Below are positions 43,599 through 52,552 of a DNA stretch of 64,000 nucleotides, piece after piece. The stretch is from positions 2,744,804-2,808,803 of the forward strand of contig NZ_CP040297.1 of assembly GCF_013393945.1 (NCBI RefSeq), given 5' to 3'. The translations under genes and the position numbers were made by a program. How positions within the stretch are numbered: the first letter of the stretch is position 1; every line of letters begins with the position of its first letter. The notes below the pieces were generated by a model. That model made no database searches and had not been told where the DNA came from. It saw nothing but the letters and a program-made list of their open reading frames with translations. Source of the stretch: Nostoc sp. TCL26-01 (GTDB taxonomy: Bacteria > Cyanobacteriota > Cyanobacteriia > Cyanobacteriales > Nostocaceae).

Positions 43599-44983
43599 TA
43601 CTCTTCACTCCAGACAATTGCTTCCTGAATTCGGTTCATTGTTTCGATGGTTTGATCAAAACTGCGAGCTTCAATACCTAGTTCTGGATCGATATCGGCT
43701 GGTGTGAGAGTTGAGCATTTCTGTTTTCTTGTTTTACCCTCCGGTATTATCGATGCTTCCTCAGCAATATAAACCTTGATTTTTTCAGCCAATATCAGTT
43801 CTGCTGGCCGATAACCTTCTTCTTCAGCAATTCGTTTGAGATGAGGTTTATCATGATTGAGCATGATTAGTGTGTTCAGTTCTTTGATGATGTAATCACT
43901 ATGGGTAGTGATGAAAACCTTAATACCCAGATTCACTAATCGAGCAAAAAGTCGTGCAACCCGGCGCTGGTTTTCGGGATGTAAGTTTAGTTCTGGTTCA
44001 TCTACCATCAGTAAATCACCAAGCTGGGCTTCGTGTCTCAAATAAAAGCCAATATCTAGTAGAGAACGCACAGCACTAGAACTTTCATCCATAGACAGCT
44101 TGACTCGTTTACCCTTCGGCACATAGTAAAGCTCATCGTTGTGGGTGACTGTGTACTCACCACCGATAATGTCAGCAAAGTCAGCCAGCACATCGGGATG
44201 ATTTTCGGCAATGAAACTAGTTTTTTTGACAATTGTTTCCAGTTTTCTGGTAAATTCCACATTTGTCTTAATAGGCAGAGCATAATCATCATAATCTTTA
44301 AAAAGCAGTTCCATTGGGTCAATATTCTTGTCAGCCTGACCCATTTCTTCTAAAAGACGATTACGAGCAAAATTCAACTCTTGGCGAAAAATCGCAGCAC
44401 CAGTTCGTTCTGCGCTAGCAATGAAAGGACGAGGGAAAAGCTGATCAAAAATGATGTCTTTAAGAGCGTCAGCAATGATGCGTTCAATGATTTCGCTAGG
44501 TATTTTTATGTTTTCTTTTTCAACAAGTAGAGTGATAACTAATTCTGTGCTGTCTTCACTTTTTGTCATCGAGAATATTTCCGTGTTGGCAGATCCCATT
44601 GTCCGAGCAAATTTGTTTTTGAAATTGATATTTCGAGTGTCCAGTATCACTTTAAATTCTGTTTCCTTAAATCGTTCAGCCTGTGCTGCAAAAATCTTGG
44701 GTAATTGCTGAGTATATTCCTGACAAGCTTTAGTAACAATCTGCTCGGACTGTTGAACATATTCTTGTATATCAAGACGAATTACTCCGTCCGCAAAAAG
44801 CTGCTGAATCTTATTGGTGTTAATTATGATGGGAAACAGCGTTCGCCAAGTATACAAAAAACCAAATAACGCATAAGTCGCGTAAGTTTTGCCCGTATTA
44901 TTGTAGCCACAAATGATGGTCAGATCGCCAAGTGTAAATTCGGCTTGTCTTAAAGCACCAAGATTTTTAACTTTAATTGTCAT
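43598..44983 (-). CDS. ABC/SMC-type AAA family ATPase (AAA_15/OLD-like)
   Basis: ATPase of 461 residues from the RecF/OLD/ABC lineage. Walker A G-Y-N-N-T-G-K-T at residues 26-33; signature-like S-S-A-V-R-S-L-L near 310; Walker B L-L-M-V-D-E-P-E-L-N-L-H-P near 323-335; H-loop T-T-H-S near 355-358. There is no C-terminal TOPRIM domain as in OLD nucleases, so the nuclease activity may be in the following protein (43029), whose start overlaps this stop by one base. Such ATPases in two-gene pairs serve anti-phage systems (Septu, PARIS). No HIP1 octamer occurs in the pair, unlike flanking DNA. Confidence 0.85.
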   Translation of the reverse strand: MTIKVKNLGALRQAEFTLGDLTIICGYNNTGKTYATYALFGFLYTWRTLFPIIINTNKIQQLFADGVIRLDIQEYVQQSEQIVTKACQEYTQQLPKIFAAQAERFKETEFKVILDTRNINFKNKFARTMGSANTEIFSMTKSEDSTELVITLLVEKENIKIPSEIIERIIADALKDIIFDQLFPRPFIASAERTGAAIFRQELNFARNRLLEEMGQADKNIDPMELLFKDYDDYALPIKTNVEFTRKLETIVKKTSFIAENHPDVLADFADIIGGEYTVTHNDELYYVPKGKRVKLSMDESSSAVRSLLDIGFYLRHEAQLGDLLMVDEPELNLHPENQRRVARLFARLVNLGIKVFITTHSDYIIKELNTLIMLNHDKPHLKRIAEEEGYRPAELILAEKIKVYIAEEASIIPEGKTRKQKCSTLTPADIDPELGIEARSFDQTIETMNRIQEAIVWSEE

Positions 44984-45192
44984 TGCCGTATTCCTTTAGC
45001 GATCATCACCTATAATCACTCTTCAACCATATCTTAGCCGAGAATGCTTAGTGACTTGAGCGATCGCTTTGATGTTGAGTCTGCAACTGTGAGATGATCA
45101 GTATCCAGGCGATCGCATAACGCCTCTTATAGAATCATCGTCTCGAAGATAATCTAAACTCAAAGTGAGACCAATTATTTGCCCTTGTGTTT

Positions 45193-45627
45193 ATGTCTTC
45201 AACCTTAGATGCTTTGCCGCCTGCACTTGCTAAAATAGTCCAGCGCTTTCAACGTGCTTCTGACCCAAAGCGGCGCTATGAACAATTAATCTGGTATGCT
45301 CAAAAACTGCCAGAGTTCCCAGAAGCTGATAAATTACCGGAAAACAAGGTTCCTGGATGTGTTTCACAAGTTTACGTGACTGCCACTTTGAACGATGGTA
45401 AAGTTGCATTCCAAGGAGAATCTGATTCTCAATTAACCAAAGGATTAGTAGCGCTGTTAATTGAAGGGTTGAATGGACTAACTCCTACGGAAATTGTGCA
45501 ACTGACTCCAGATTTTATTCAAGCCACCGGGTTGAATGTTAGCCTCACACCTTCCCGCGCCAACGGATTTTACAACATATTTAAAACTATGCAAAAAAAG
45601 GCGCTGGAATGTAAGTTAGAACAATAG
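45193..45627 (+). CDS. sufE: SufE family Fe-S assembly protein
   Basis: Sulfur acceptor that takes persulfide from cysteine desulfurase SufS and hands it to the SufBCD scaffold. The protein has 144 residues from the ATG at 45193; a GTG at 45187 is in frame. The active cysteine lies in K-V-P-G-C-V-S-Q-V (Cys56), preceded by R-Y-E-Q-L-I-W-Y-A and followed by A-L-L-I-E-G-L-N-G. All match the family. No other suf gene is in the window. An alpha/beta hydrolase follows on the same strand. Confidence 0.93.
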   Translation: MSSTLDALPPALAKIVQRFQRASDPKRRYEQLIWYAQKLPEFPEADKLPENKVPGCVSQVYVTATLNDGKVAFQGESDSQLTKGLVALLIEGLNGLTPTEIVQLTPDFIQATGLNVSLTPSRANGFYNIFKTMQKKALECKLEQ

Positions 45628-45704
45628 GGCGGAAGATTGGGGATTTTGATTCCACATATTTTGCGGCCGACTCTGTACCATCAAGCAATTATTGGTGAAA
45701 AATT

Positions 45705-46619
45705 ATGTCTACCAATTTACTAGCAACTACCGACGCTGTGGGATTTGGTGGAGTAGTCAAAGAATTCTTGTGGAATTGGCAAAACCAATCATTACGAGTT
45801 GTTTACGAAACTCTAGGTCAAGGTTCATCACTACTTTTACTTCCAGCATTTAGCAGTGTCTCTACTCGTCTAGAAATGGGTGAATTAGCTAAGTTACTTG
45901 CTCCCCATTTTCAGGTAGTTGCAGTGGACTGGCCAGGATTTGGTGCATCTGCTCGTCCGAGTTTAGATTATCGACCAGAAATATATCAGCAATTTCTTGA
46001 AGATTTTGTGCAATCTGTGTTTACTCAACCAATTACTGTGGTAGCGGCTGGTCATGCGGCTGGTTATGTGTTGCAACTAGCGCAAAAACGACCAGAGGCT
46101 TGCTCGCGGATTGTTTTAAGCGCACCTACTTGGCGTGGCCCTTTACCAACAATGGGAGCAAATTCAAAGGTAGCGGGGATTGTCAGAGGATTAGTGCGAT
46201 CGCCGATTCTGGGTCAACTCCTCTACAAACTCAACACTACACCCAGATTTCTCAATTTCATGTACCGCCGTCATGTATTTACAGATGTAACGAGGCTAAC
46301 ACCCAGTTTCATAGAGCAAAAGTGGCAGACAACTCAACAACCAGGAGCCAGATTTGCTTCTGCGGCTTTTGTCACTGGTAATATTGATGCTATTCACCAC
46401 CAATCTGATTTTGTCGCACTGGTACAGTCTTTATCTGTTCCCCTCATGGTGGTGATTGGCGCATCTAGTCCCCCCAAATCACGTGCTGAAATGGATACTA
46501 TCGCCGCGCTATCGGGAGTTAAAAGCGCAGTCCTTCCCGGTTCTTTAGGAATGCACGAGGAATATCCAGCCGCTATTTTTGCTGCCATTGCAGATTTCTT
46601 GTTATCACCGCACACTTGA
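45705..46619 (+). CDS. Alpha/beta hydrolase-fold protein lacking the nucleophile serine
   Basis: Alpha/beta hydrolase of 304 residues. The typical D-W-P-G-F-G-A-S near residues 78-85 and the late H-E-E-Y segment with the family His near residue 286 are present. At the nucleophile elbow, where G-x-S-x-G is expected, the sequence reads A-A-G-H-A-A-G-Y (nucleotides 46045-46068): Ala replaces Ser. It may be a non-hydrolytic member or use another residue. It lies 77 bases after sufE. Confidence 0.8.
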   Translation: MSTNLLATTDAVGFGGVVKEFLWNWQNQSLRVVYETLGQGSSLLLLPAFSSVSTRLEMGELAKLLAPHFQVVAVDWPGFGASARPSLDYRPEIYQQFLEDFVQSVFTQPITVVAAGHAAGYVLQLAQKRPEACSRIVLSAPTWRGPLPTMGANSKVAGIVRGLVRSPILGQLLYKLNTTPRFLNFMYRRHVFTDVTRLTPSFIEQKWQTTQQPGARFASAAFVTGNIDAIHHQSDFVALVQSLSVPLMVVIGASSPPKSRAEMDTIAALSGVKSAVLPGSLGMHEEYPAAIFAAIADFLLSPHT

Positions 46620-46743
46620 GAAATCTAGATAACTTGTGAGATGTCGTAGGATATATCAAAGATACCTAGTGATCACTACAAATAGTCATAGCAACAGGGG
46701 CGATCGCTCATAATAAAATCATCCCTTCTATATCTACTCATAT

Positions 46744-47304
46744 ATGGCGATCGCTATTCAACCCCAAATCACTTTAAAAGAATTCCTTAATCTACCAGAA
46801 ACTGAGCCAGCATCAGAATTTATCAATCGAGAAATTATTCAAAAACCCATGCCTCAAGGTGAACACAGTACAATCCAAGGTGAACTAATTATTACTATCA
46901 ATGGAGTCACTAAACCTGAGAAAATTGCACGAGCATTTCCAGAATTGCGCTGCACCTTTGATGGCGTTTCTATCGTTCCTGATATAGCGGTATTTCGCTG
47001 GCAGAGAATTCCGCAAACTGCATCTGGTAAAATTGCTAACCGCTTTGAGATTCATCCTGACTGGGTGATTGAGATTCTGTCTCCAGACCAAAAATTAACC
47101 AAGGTGCTGAGTAAATTATTGCATTGTTCGCGCAATGGCACTGAGTTGGGTTGGTTACTCAACCCAGAAGATGAAAGTGTGCTGGCGGTATTTCCTGGAC
47201 AGCGAGTGGAGTTATACGAAGGCGTTGATCAATTGCCGATACTTGAGGGGATTGAGTTGTCACTGACTGTGGCACAGGTTTTTGGGTGGTTGAGTTTTGC
47301 CTAA
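46744..47304 (+). CDS. Uma2 family putative endonuclease
   Basis: Fifth Uma2/DUF820 gene of the window, 186 residues. Motifs: I-T-L-K-E-F-L near residues 9-15, E-F-I-N-R-E-I-I near 25-32, I-V-P-D-I-A-V-F near 76-83, core H-P-D-W-V-I-E-I-L-S-P-D near 102-113 and L-G-W-L-L-N-P. It ends just before a hairpin made of two HIP1 sites. Confidence 0.86.
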   Translation: MAIAIQPQITLKEFLNLPETEPASEFINREIIQKPMPQGEHSTIQGELIITINGVTKPEKIARAFPELRCTFDGVSIVPDIAVFRWQRIPQTASGKIANRFEIHPDWVIEILSPDQKLTKVLSKLLHCSRNGTELGWLLNPEDESVLAVFPGQRVELYEGVDQLPILEGIELSLTVAQVFGWLSFA

Positions 47305-47306
47305 AA

Positions 47307-47337
47307 AAGCGATCGCCTGCAAAATAAGCGATCGCTT
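47307..47337. terminator. Hairpin made of two HIP1 octamers
   Basis: AAGCGATCGC and GCGATCGCTT separated by 11 bases form a 10-bp stem; each arm contains a HIP1 site. It lies 3 bases after the Uma2 stop. A terminator role is inferred from position; there is no clear T-run. Confidence 0.45.
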
Positions 47338-47345
47338 GATCTAAA

Positions 47346-47497
47346 CTAATAGAACTTACGCACCGAAGATAAAAACCCTTACTAGGGTGGTCAATAGTCC
47401 ATAGTCAATGGTCAAAATTAAGTTTTTTTGGACTATTGACTATTGACCATTGACAAAAAGTGCGGGAAATCGGTGACACTGCGTAAGTCCTGACTAA
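47346..47497. repeat. Foldback element, AGGACTTAC family, short version
   Basis: Inverted ends TAGAACTTACGCA and TGCGTAAGTCC. Interior GGTCAATAGTCCATAGTCAA on the left and TTGACTATTGACCATTGACA on the right can pair to form a long hairpin. It ends next to the ftsH stop codon and may serve as the end of that transcript. Confidence 0.8.
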
Positions 47498-49429
47498 TTA
47501 AACCAGCAGTGTTTGTAGTAGAGGTCTATCGTCGGATATTTTACCTGTCCGCAACCATTCTGCTAGTTCTTCTGGTGCTTTGGCTTGACTGAGACGTTCT
47601 CTGAGTTCGCCACCTTCCAGGATTTCTCGCTGCAATAATGCCTGGGCTGTTTCTTCTAACAAGTCACGGTTATTTTGTAGAATACTCAAGGCGATATGAT
47701 GAGCATTATCGACAATCTGCTTGACTTCGCGGTCAATTTCCTCAGCTACTTTGGGACTAATGGAACGACGGGGATTTCCGTAACCTTCGAGGAATTGTTG
47801 TTGAATTTTCTCAAATGCCACTGGCCCTAGTTGGTCACTCATCCCGTAGAGTGTGACATAGCGTTCAGCTAAGTCTGTAGCTTTTTGGATATCGTCACTT
47901 GCACCTGTAGAAACTTTGCCAAAGACGACTTCTTCTGCCGAACGTCCACCTAACAAAGTAGCAATACGTCCGCGAATTTCGTCTTCAATCATCAAGAAGC
48001 GGTCTTCTTCGGGCATTTGAATTGTATAACCCAAAGCCCCTACACCACGAGGCACAACAGAAATTTTCTCGACTCTACCCGCACCAGGCATCAATGCACC
48101 GATGATGGCATGACCAACTTCGTGATAGGCTACAGTGTTCTTCTCGGTTTCATTTAAGACACGGGAGCGTTTTTCTAACCCAGCAACCAGACGTTCAATT
48201 GCTTCGTTGAAATCTGCCATTGTTACGGCTTGACGATTTTGTCTAGCTGCTAACAGTGCCGCTTCATTCACTAAGTTAGCTAAATCTGCACCAGCGAAAC
48301 CAGGGGTTTTGATGGCAATGTTACCTAAATCGACATCATCGGCTAATTTAACGTTCCGAGCATGAACTTTGAGAATAGCATCTCGACCAATTTTATCAGG
48401 GCGATCAACCACAACTTGACGGTCAAAGCGACCAGGACGACGTAATGCTGGGTCGAGGACTTCGGGACGGTTAGTAGCGGCGATAATGATCACACCTGTG
48501 TTGGCATCAAAGCCATCCATCTCAGTCAGTAACTGGTTGAGGGTTTGTTCCCGTTCATCGTTCCCCCCGACAAAACCACCTGCACCACCGCGCGACTTGC
48601 CTAGTGCGTCCAATTCATCGATGAAGACGATACAAGGGGCTTGTTTTTTGGCTTGTTCAAATAAGTCACGGACACGCGCCGCACCTACACCCACGAACAG
48701 TTCGATAAATTCGGAACCAGAGATACTAAAGAATGGTACACCAGCTTCGCCAGCGATCGCTTTTGCCAATAATGTTTTCCCAGTCCCCGGAGGCCCCACT
48801 AGCAGCACGCCTTTAGGAATTTTCGCTCCTAAATTCGTATATTTGGTGGCATTTTTTAAGAAATCCACAATTTCTTCTAATTCTGCCTTAGCTTCATCTA
48901 CCCCAGCCACATCGGGGAATTTCACCCCAGTGCTACCTTCCGAATAAATCCGGGCTTTGCTTTTGCCAACTGTCAACGCCGCCGGGCCACCACCTTGACG
49001 ATTCATTAAAAAACCCCAAATCCCAAAGAAAATTAACGGTGGAACTACCCAACTAAGTATCGTCCCAATCCAACCATTTTGATTTGGTGGTGGTGCAGCA
49101 AACTCCACATGATTGTCGCGGAGAATTTTTGGTAGGTCTAAATCAATAGCTACCGGAGTAGTGATAAATACTTTATTTGATGGTATGCCATCTTGACCTT
49201 TGATCGAATATTCTATGCGATCGCCACCCACAATTGCCCGATCCACTTTACCTGCTTGCACTTGAGCAATAAAGTCACTATAGGGAACCTGTGGTAATCG
49301 AGTGCCAAAAAAGCTGGGTACGATAAAATTTAGTAATAACAGCAAGGTTAGGAGAATTAAGAAACTCCCGCCAAACTGCCGTAACCTTGGTGGTTTAATC
49401 GAGTTTTTATTATCAGTTTCAACAGGCAT
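47498..49429 (-). CDS. ftsH: ATP-dependent zinc metalloprotease FtsH
   Basis: Membrane-anchored AAA+ protease, 643 residues, which in cyanobacteria degrades damaged photosynthetic and regulatory membrane proteins as a hexamer. Two membrane helices near residues 21-43 and 120-143 bracket a periplasmic/lumenal domain; Walker A G-P-P-G-T-G-K-T near 208-215, Walker B I-V-F-I-D-E-L-D near 268, second region of homology [18 protein letters not shown], and zinc site H-E-V-G-H near 435. One of several FtsH paralogues expected in this lineage; which one cannot be assigned here. Confidence 0.96.
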   Translation of the reverse strand: MPVETDNKNSIKPPRLRQFGGSFLILLTLLLLLNFIVPSFFGTRLPQVPYSDFIAQVQAGKVDRAIVGGDRIEYSIKGQDGIPSNKVFITTPVAIDLDLPKILRDNHVEFAAPPPNQNGWIGTILSWVVPPLIFFGIWGFLMNRQGGGPAALTVGKSKARIYSEGSTGVKFPDVAGVDEAKAELEEIVDFLKNATKYTNLGAKIPKGVLLVGPPGTGKTLLAKAIAGEAGVPFFSISGSEFIELFVGVGAARVRDLFEQAKKQAPCIVFIDELDALGKSRGGAGGFVGGNDEREQTLNQLLTEMDGFDANTGVIIIAATNRPEVLDPALRRPGRFDRQVVVDRPDKIGRDAILKVHARNVKLADDVDLGNIAIKTPGFAGADLANLVNEAALLAARQNRQAVTMADFNEAIERLVAGLEKRSRVLNETEKNTVAYHEVGHAIIGALMPGAGRVEKISVVPRGVGALGYTIQMPEEDRFLMIEDEIRGRIATLLGGRSAEEVVFGKVSTGASDDIQKATDLAERYVTLYGMSDQLGPVAFEKIQQQFLEGYGNPRRSISPKVAEEIDREVKQIVDNAHHIALSILQNNRDLLEETAQALLQREILEGGELRERLSQAKAPEELAEWLRTGKISDDRPLLQTLLV

Positions 49430-49441
49430 TTTGATTTAACC

Positions 49442-49560
49442 TCTGGTTGGTCATTGGTCAATAGTTAATCGTCATTAGTCATTAGTCATTAGTCATTAGT
49501 CAGTACTCTCCGACTTCCGACTTCCGACTTCTGACTTCCGACTTCTACTCAGCACTCCCC
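49442..49560. repeat. Short tandem repeats upstream of ftsH
   Basis: Four to five copies of ATTAGTC and then about five of CGACTTC. Same STRR class. The ftsH promoter must lie in or near this array. Confidence 0.75.
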
Positions 49561-49663
49561 ACTTTTATAAAGTTTTGTGTACTCCTTGGTCTATTGTAGA
49601 GATGATGGGGGGAAGCTCAAATTAGGGGATGCCTCACTGAAGAATGTGTATAGCCGTACTTTT

Positions 49664-49855
49664 ATGGAAAATCAGTTTAGTTTGATTGTTAAATTGCTTG
49701 TAATGTCGGCTGTAATATCAATATTACTTAAGTATGTAGCGCCTAGTTTACCGATTCCAGCAACAGCAATCAATGCTTTGATTTTAGTTTTGTTGCCGAC
49801 TGTAGTGATGGCGATCGCTCTATTGTGGAGATGGCAAATCCAAAAACAAAATTAA
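49664..49855 (+). CDS. Small membrane protein, two helices
   Basis: 63-residue hydrophobic protein from the ATG at 49664, with helices near residues 5-22 and 33-55 and a short basic C-terminus (R-W-Q-I-Q-K-Q-N). No family recognised. A start at 49577 is also in frame but the preceding residues are not protein-like. It is followed by an AI-2E transporter gene on the same strand. Probability of being expressed is moderate. Confidence 0.5.
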   Translation: MENQFSLIVKLLVMSAVISILLKYVAPSLPIPATAINALILVLLPTVVMAIALLWRWQIQKQN

Positions 49856-49945
49856 CTAAAATCATCTAGGCGGAAGTTGGGAAAATCGGCTAACCTACAG
49901 GAACCGCGCAGAAATTGCGTCACGTCATCACTTGGGGGGCTACTT

Positions 49946-51082
49946 GTGAACCTTGGTCAATGGATCGGCTTAATCGCTTTAATACTTTCTTTATACATAT
50001 TGTGGCAAATTAAGGAAGTACTTTTATTGATGTTTGCCGCAGTTGTTTTAGCTACTACCCTCAATCGACTAGCAAGGCGCTTTCAACGTTCAGGTATGAG
50101 GCGGGGATTTGCAGTCATACTGTCTGTTGGTATCTTTTTTGCTGTCGTCATCGGTTTTTTCTGGTTGATTGTACCGCCCTTTGCCCAGCAGTTTCATGAG
50201 CTTACCTATCGAGTTCCCCAAGGATTTGAACGCTTTAATAATTGGCTGGACGCATTGAGAACCAGGATTCCCAATCAGTTAGTGTCTTACATACCCGATC
50301 TCAACAGCCTGATCCAACAAGCACAACCATTTATCAATCGCGCCTTGGGTAGTTCTTTTGCCTTTGTCTCTGGTTCCTTGGAAGTAGTACTAAAAGTATT
50401 ACTGGTGTTAGTGTTAACGGGAATGTTGTTAGTAGATCCCATCGCTTATCGGAAAGTTTTTGTCCGGTTATTTCCCTCTTTTTATCGCCGTCGGGTAGAA
50501 GGAATCTTAGATAAGTGTGAAACTTCCTTGGAAGGATGGGTGACAGGTGCGGTGATTGCGATGGGTGTTGTGGGGTTAATGAGTGTCGTTGGCTTATCTG
50601 TGTTGGGTGTGAAGGCGGCGCTAGCGTTAGGAGTTTTGGCAGGATTTTTAAACCTAATTCCCAATCTTGGCCCAACTATGAGTGTTTTACCAGCAATGGC
50701 GATCGCTCTTTTGGATAACCCCTGGAAAGTGATCGCGGTCTTGATTCTCTACTTTATTATCCAACAAACAGAAAGCAATTTCATCACTCCTGTCGTCATG
50801 GCTCATCAAGTTTCCTTGCTACCAGCCGTGACATTAATTGCTCAACTATTCTTTGTCACTTTCTTTGGATTTTTAGGATTATTTTTAGCACTACCTCTAA
50901 CAGTTGTCGCTAAAATTTGGGTACAGGAAATATTAATCAAAGATGTTCTAGATCAATGGGACGATAATCAGACGAAAGAGACTGAGTTAGTTATTGTTTC
51001 TCATTTCTCTGGAGATGATGATCCTTGGGCAGATGATCACCCAGCCCATCAGGTTGATGATGCTGTTTCACCAGAAGATTAG
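49946..51082 (+). CDS. AI-2E family transporter (PerM/YdiK-like)
   Basis: Membrane protein of about 378 residues with seven to eight helices. The pattern L-A-G-F-L-N-L-I-P-N-L-G-P near residues 231-243 and the segment Q-Q-T-E-S-N-F-I-T-P-V-V near residues 274-285 identify the AI-2E/PerM family, formerly linked to autoinducer export and now thought to include ion antiporters. The GTG at 49946 after a G-rich stretch is preferred to a TTG at 49877, whose leader encodes an unlikely basic peptide. The next gene starts 3 bases after the stop. Confidence 0.88.
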   Translation: MNLGQWIGLIALILSLYILWQIKEVLLLMFAAVVLATTLNRLARRFQRSGMRRGFAVILSVGIFFAVVIGFFWLIVPPFAQQFHELTYRVPQGFERFNNWLDALRTRIPNQLVSYIPDLNSLIQQAQPFINRALGSSFAFVSGSLEVVLKVLLVLVLTGMLLVDPIAYRKVFVRLFPSFYRRRVEGILDKCETSLEGWVTGAVIAMGVVGLMSVVGLSVLGVKAALALGVLAGFLNLIPNLGPTMSVLPAMAIALLDNPWKVIAVLILYFIIQQTESNFITPVVMAHQVSLLPAVTLIAQLFFVTFFGFLGLFLALPLTVVAKIWVQEILIKDVLDQWDDNQTKETELVIVSHFSGDDDPWADDHPAHQVDDAVSPED

Positions 51083-51085
51083 CTA

Positions 51086-52267
51086 ATGCTATATAGAAGA
51101 TTTGGACGCACAGAATTACAAATGCCGGTGTTTTCTTGCGGCGGTATGAGATACCAATTTAAATGGCAAGATGTCAGTTATGAGGATGTTCCTACTGACA
51201 ATCAAGCAAATTTAGAAACCACTATCTACAGAGCAGTTGAGCTTGGTATTAATCATATTGAAACTGCCCGTGGCTACGGTAGCTCAGAAATGCAGTTAGG
51301 AAAAATACTTCCTAAATTTCCTCGTGAACAATTGATTGTCCAGACAAAAGTTTCGCCTGTCGCGGATGCTCAAGAATTTCGCCAAACTTTTGAACAATCA
51401 TTGAGATATCTGCAACTGGATTATGTCGATTTATTAGGGCTACATGGGATTAATAACGCTGAATTATTAGAATATAGCATCCGTCCTGGAGGCTGTTTGG
51501 ACGTAGTCAGAAAGTTACAAGCCGAGGGAAAAGTTAGATTTGTCGGCTTTTCTACTCATGGTTCAACAGATACGATTGTGCAGACAATTAAGACCAATCA
51601 ATTTGATTATGTCAACCTGCATTGGTATTACATTAATCAATGGAATTGGCCAGCAATTGCAGCTGCTACCCGGCATGATATGGGGGTATTTATTATTAGC
51701 CCATCAGATAAAGGTGGTAAGTTATATAATCCCCCAGCAAAATTAGTAGACTTATGCCAACCTTTAAGCCCGATGGTATTCAATGATTTATTTTGCCTAA
51801 GTCATTCTCAAGTACATACCTTAAGCTTAGGTGCAGCAAAACCTCAAGATTTTGATGAACACCTAAAAACATTAGATTTAATAGACAAAGCATCTGAGAT
51901 TTTACCGCCAATTTTAGCGAAGTTGGAAGCAGAAGCGATCGCCACCTTGGGAGAAGATTGGGTAAAAACCTGGGAAACTAACTTACCCACCTGGGAATCC
52001 ACCCCTGGGCAAATCAATATCCGATTTATTTTATGGCTGTTAAATCTAGCCACAGCTTACGATTTAGTAGACTATGCCAAAATGCGCTACAACTTGCTGG
52101 GTAATGGTAGTCACTGGTTCCCAGGTAACAAAGCCGATAAACTAGACGAACTAGATTTGCGACAATGCCTAGCACGCAGCCCCCACGCCGCTAAAATCCC
52201 CCAACTTTTAGCCACAGCTCATCAATTATTGGCAGGTGAAGAAGTGAAGCGATTGTCAACAACGTAG
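51086..52267 (+). CDS. Aldo/keto reductase family protein
   Basis: Oxidoreductase of 393 residues, larger than the usual 320. The AKR barrel has F-G-R-T-E-L near the N-terminus, N-H-I-E-T-A-R-G-Y-G-S-S-E near residues 55-67 where Asp and Tyr of the catalytic tetrad are expected; here E-T-A-R-G-Y-G keeps the Tyr but has Thr-Ala where Asp normally occurs. Lys and His appear in Q-T-K-V and L-H-G-I. The extra C-terminal helical segment of about 80 residues resembles larger cyanobacterial members. It starts 3 bases after the transporter gene, so it is in the same operon. Confidence 0.85.
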   Translation: MLYRRFGRTELQMPVFSCGGMRYQFKWQDVSYEDVPTDNQANLETTIYRAVELGINHIETARGYGSSEMQLGKILPKFPREQLIVQTKVSPVADAQEFRQTFEQSLRYLQLDYVDLLGLHGINNAELLEYSIRPGGCLDVVRKLQAEGKVRFVGFSTHGSTDTIVQTIKTNQFDYVNLHWYYINQWNWPAIAAATRHDMGVFIISPSDKGGKLYNPPAKLVDLCQPLSPMVFNDLFCLSHSQVHTLSLGAAKPQDFDEHLKTLDLIDKASEILPPILAKLEAEAIATLGEDWVKTWETNLPTWESTPGQINIRFILWLLNLATAYDLVDYAKMRYNLLGNGSHWFPGNKADKLDELDLRQCLARSPHAAKIPQLLATAHQLLAGEEVKRLSTT

Positions 52268-52552
52268 GGGTGGCTTATATCTTACACTAGGCGACTGGAA
52301 GTCGCACGCCACTTGCTACAATGGGGGAAACCGCACTGTCTCCCCAAAGCAATGGCTTGGCTACACAGGCAAAACTCGCACTTCAATGAGCTTCAGTGGC
52401 CACTTTTAATTTTATCTAATAGATATCGACCGAATTTAGTTCTGCGTTGCCTTAAATCCTTTTAGAGACGTTGCAGTCCAACGTCTCTACATTCATTTTC
52501 ACCAGATGTGTAATCTATTGCCACATTTTAGCTGTGTCGCTCCACTAGCCTC
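52268..52552. other. Repeat mosaic between two convergent genes
   Basis: About 285 bases with no gene. It has pieces of at least three repeat families: a left end resembling that at 18383 with GCGACTGGAAGTCGC (52291-52305), an inverted piece of the GC-rich insert seen at 40806-40925, and the TTCTGCGTTGCC repeat with the palindrome at 52463-52490. Confidence 0.7.
52463..52490. repeat. Shortened palindrome (GAGACGTTG family), copy 4
   Basis: TAGAGACGTTGCAGTCCAAC and its partner AACGTCTCTA form an imperfect hairpin. It lies between two convergent genes, as do copies 2 and 3. Flanks (52421-52510) match the repeat at 27951-28040. Confidence 0.75.

Noticed and set aside
48486..48947. 153-codon plus-strand frame
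   Set aside because: Antisense shadow of the highly conserved ftsH ATPase domain.
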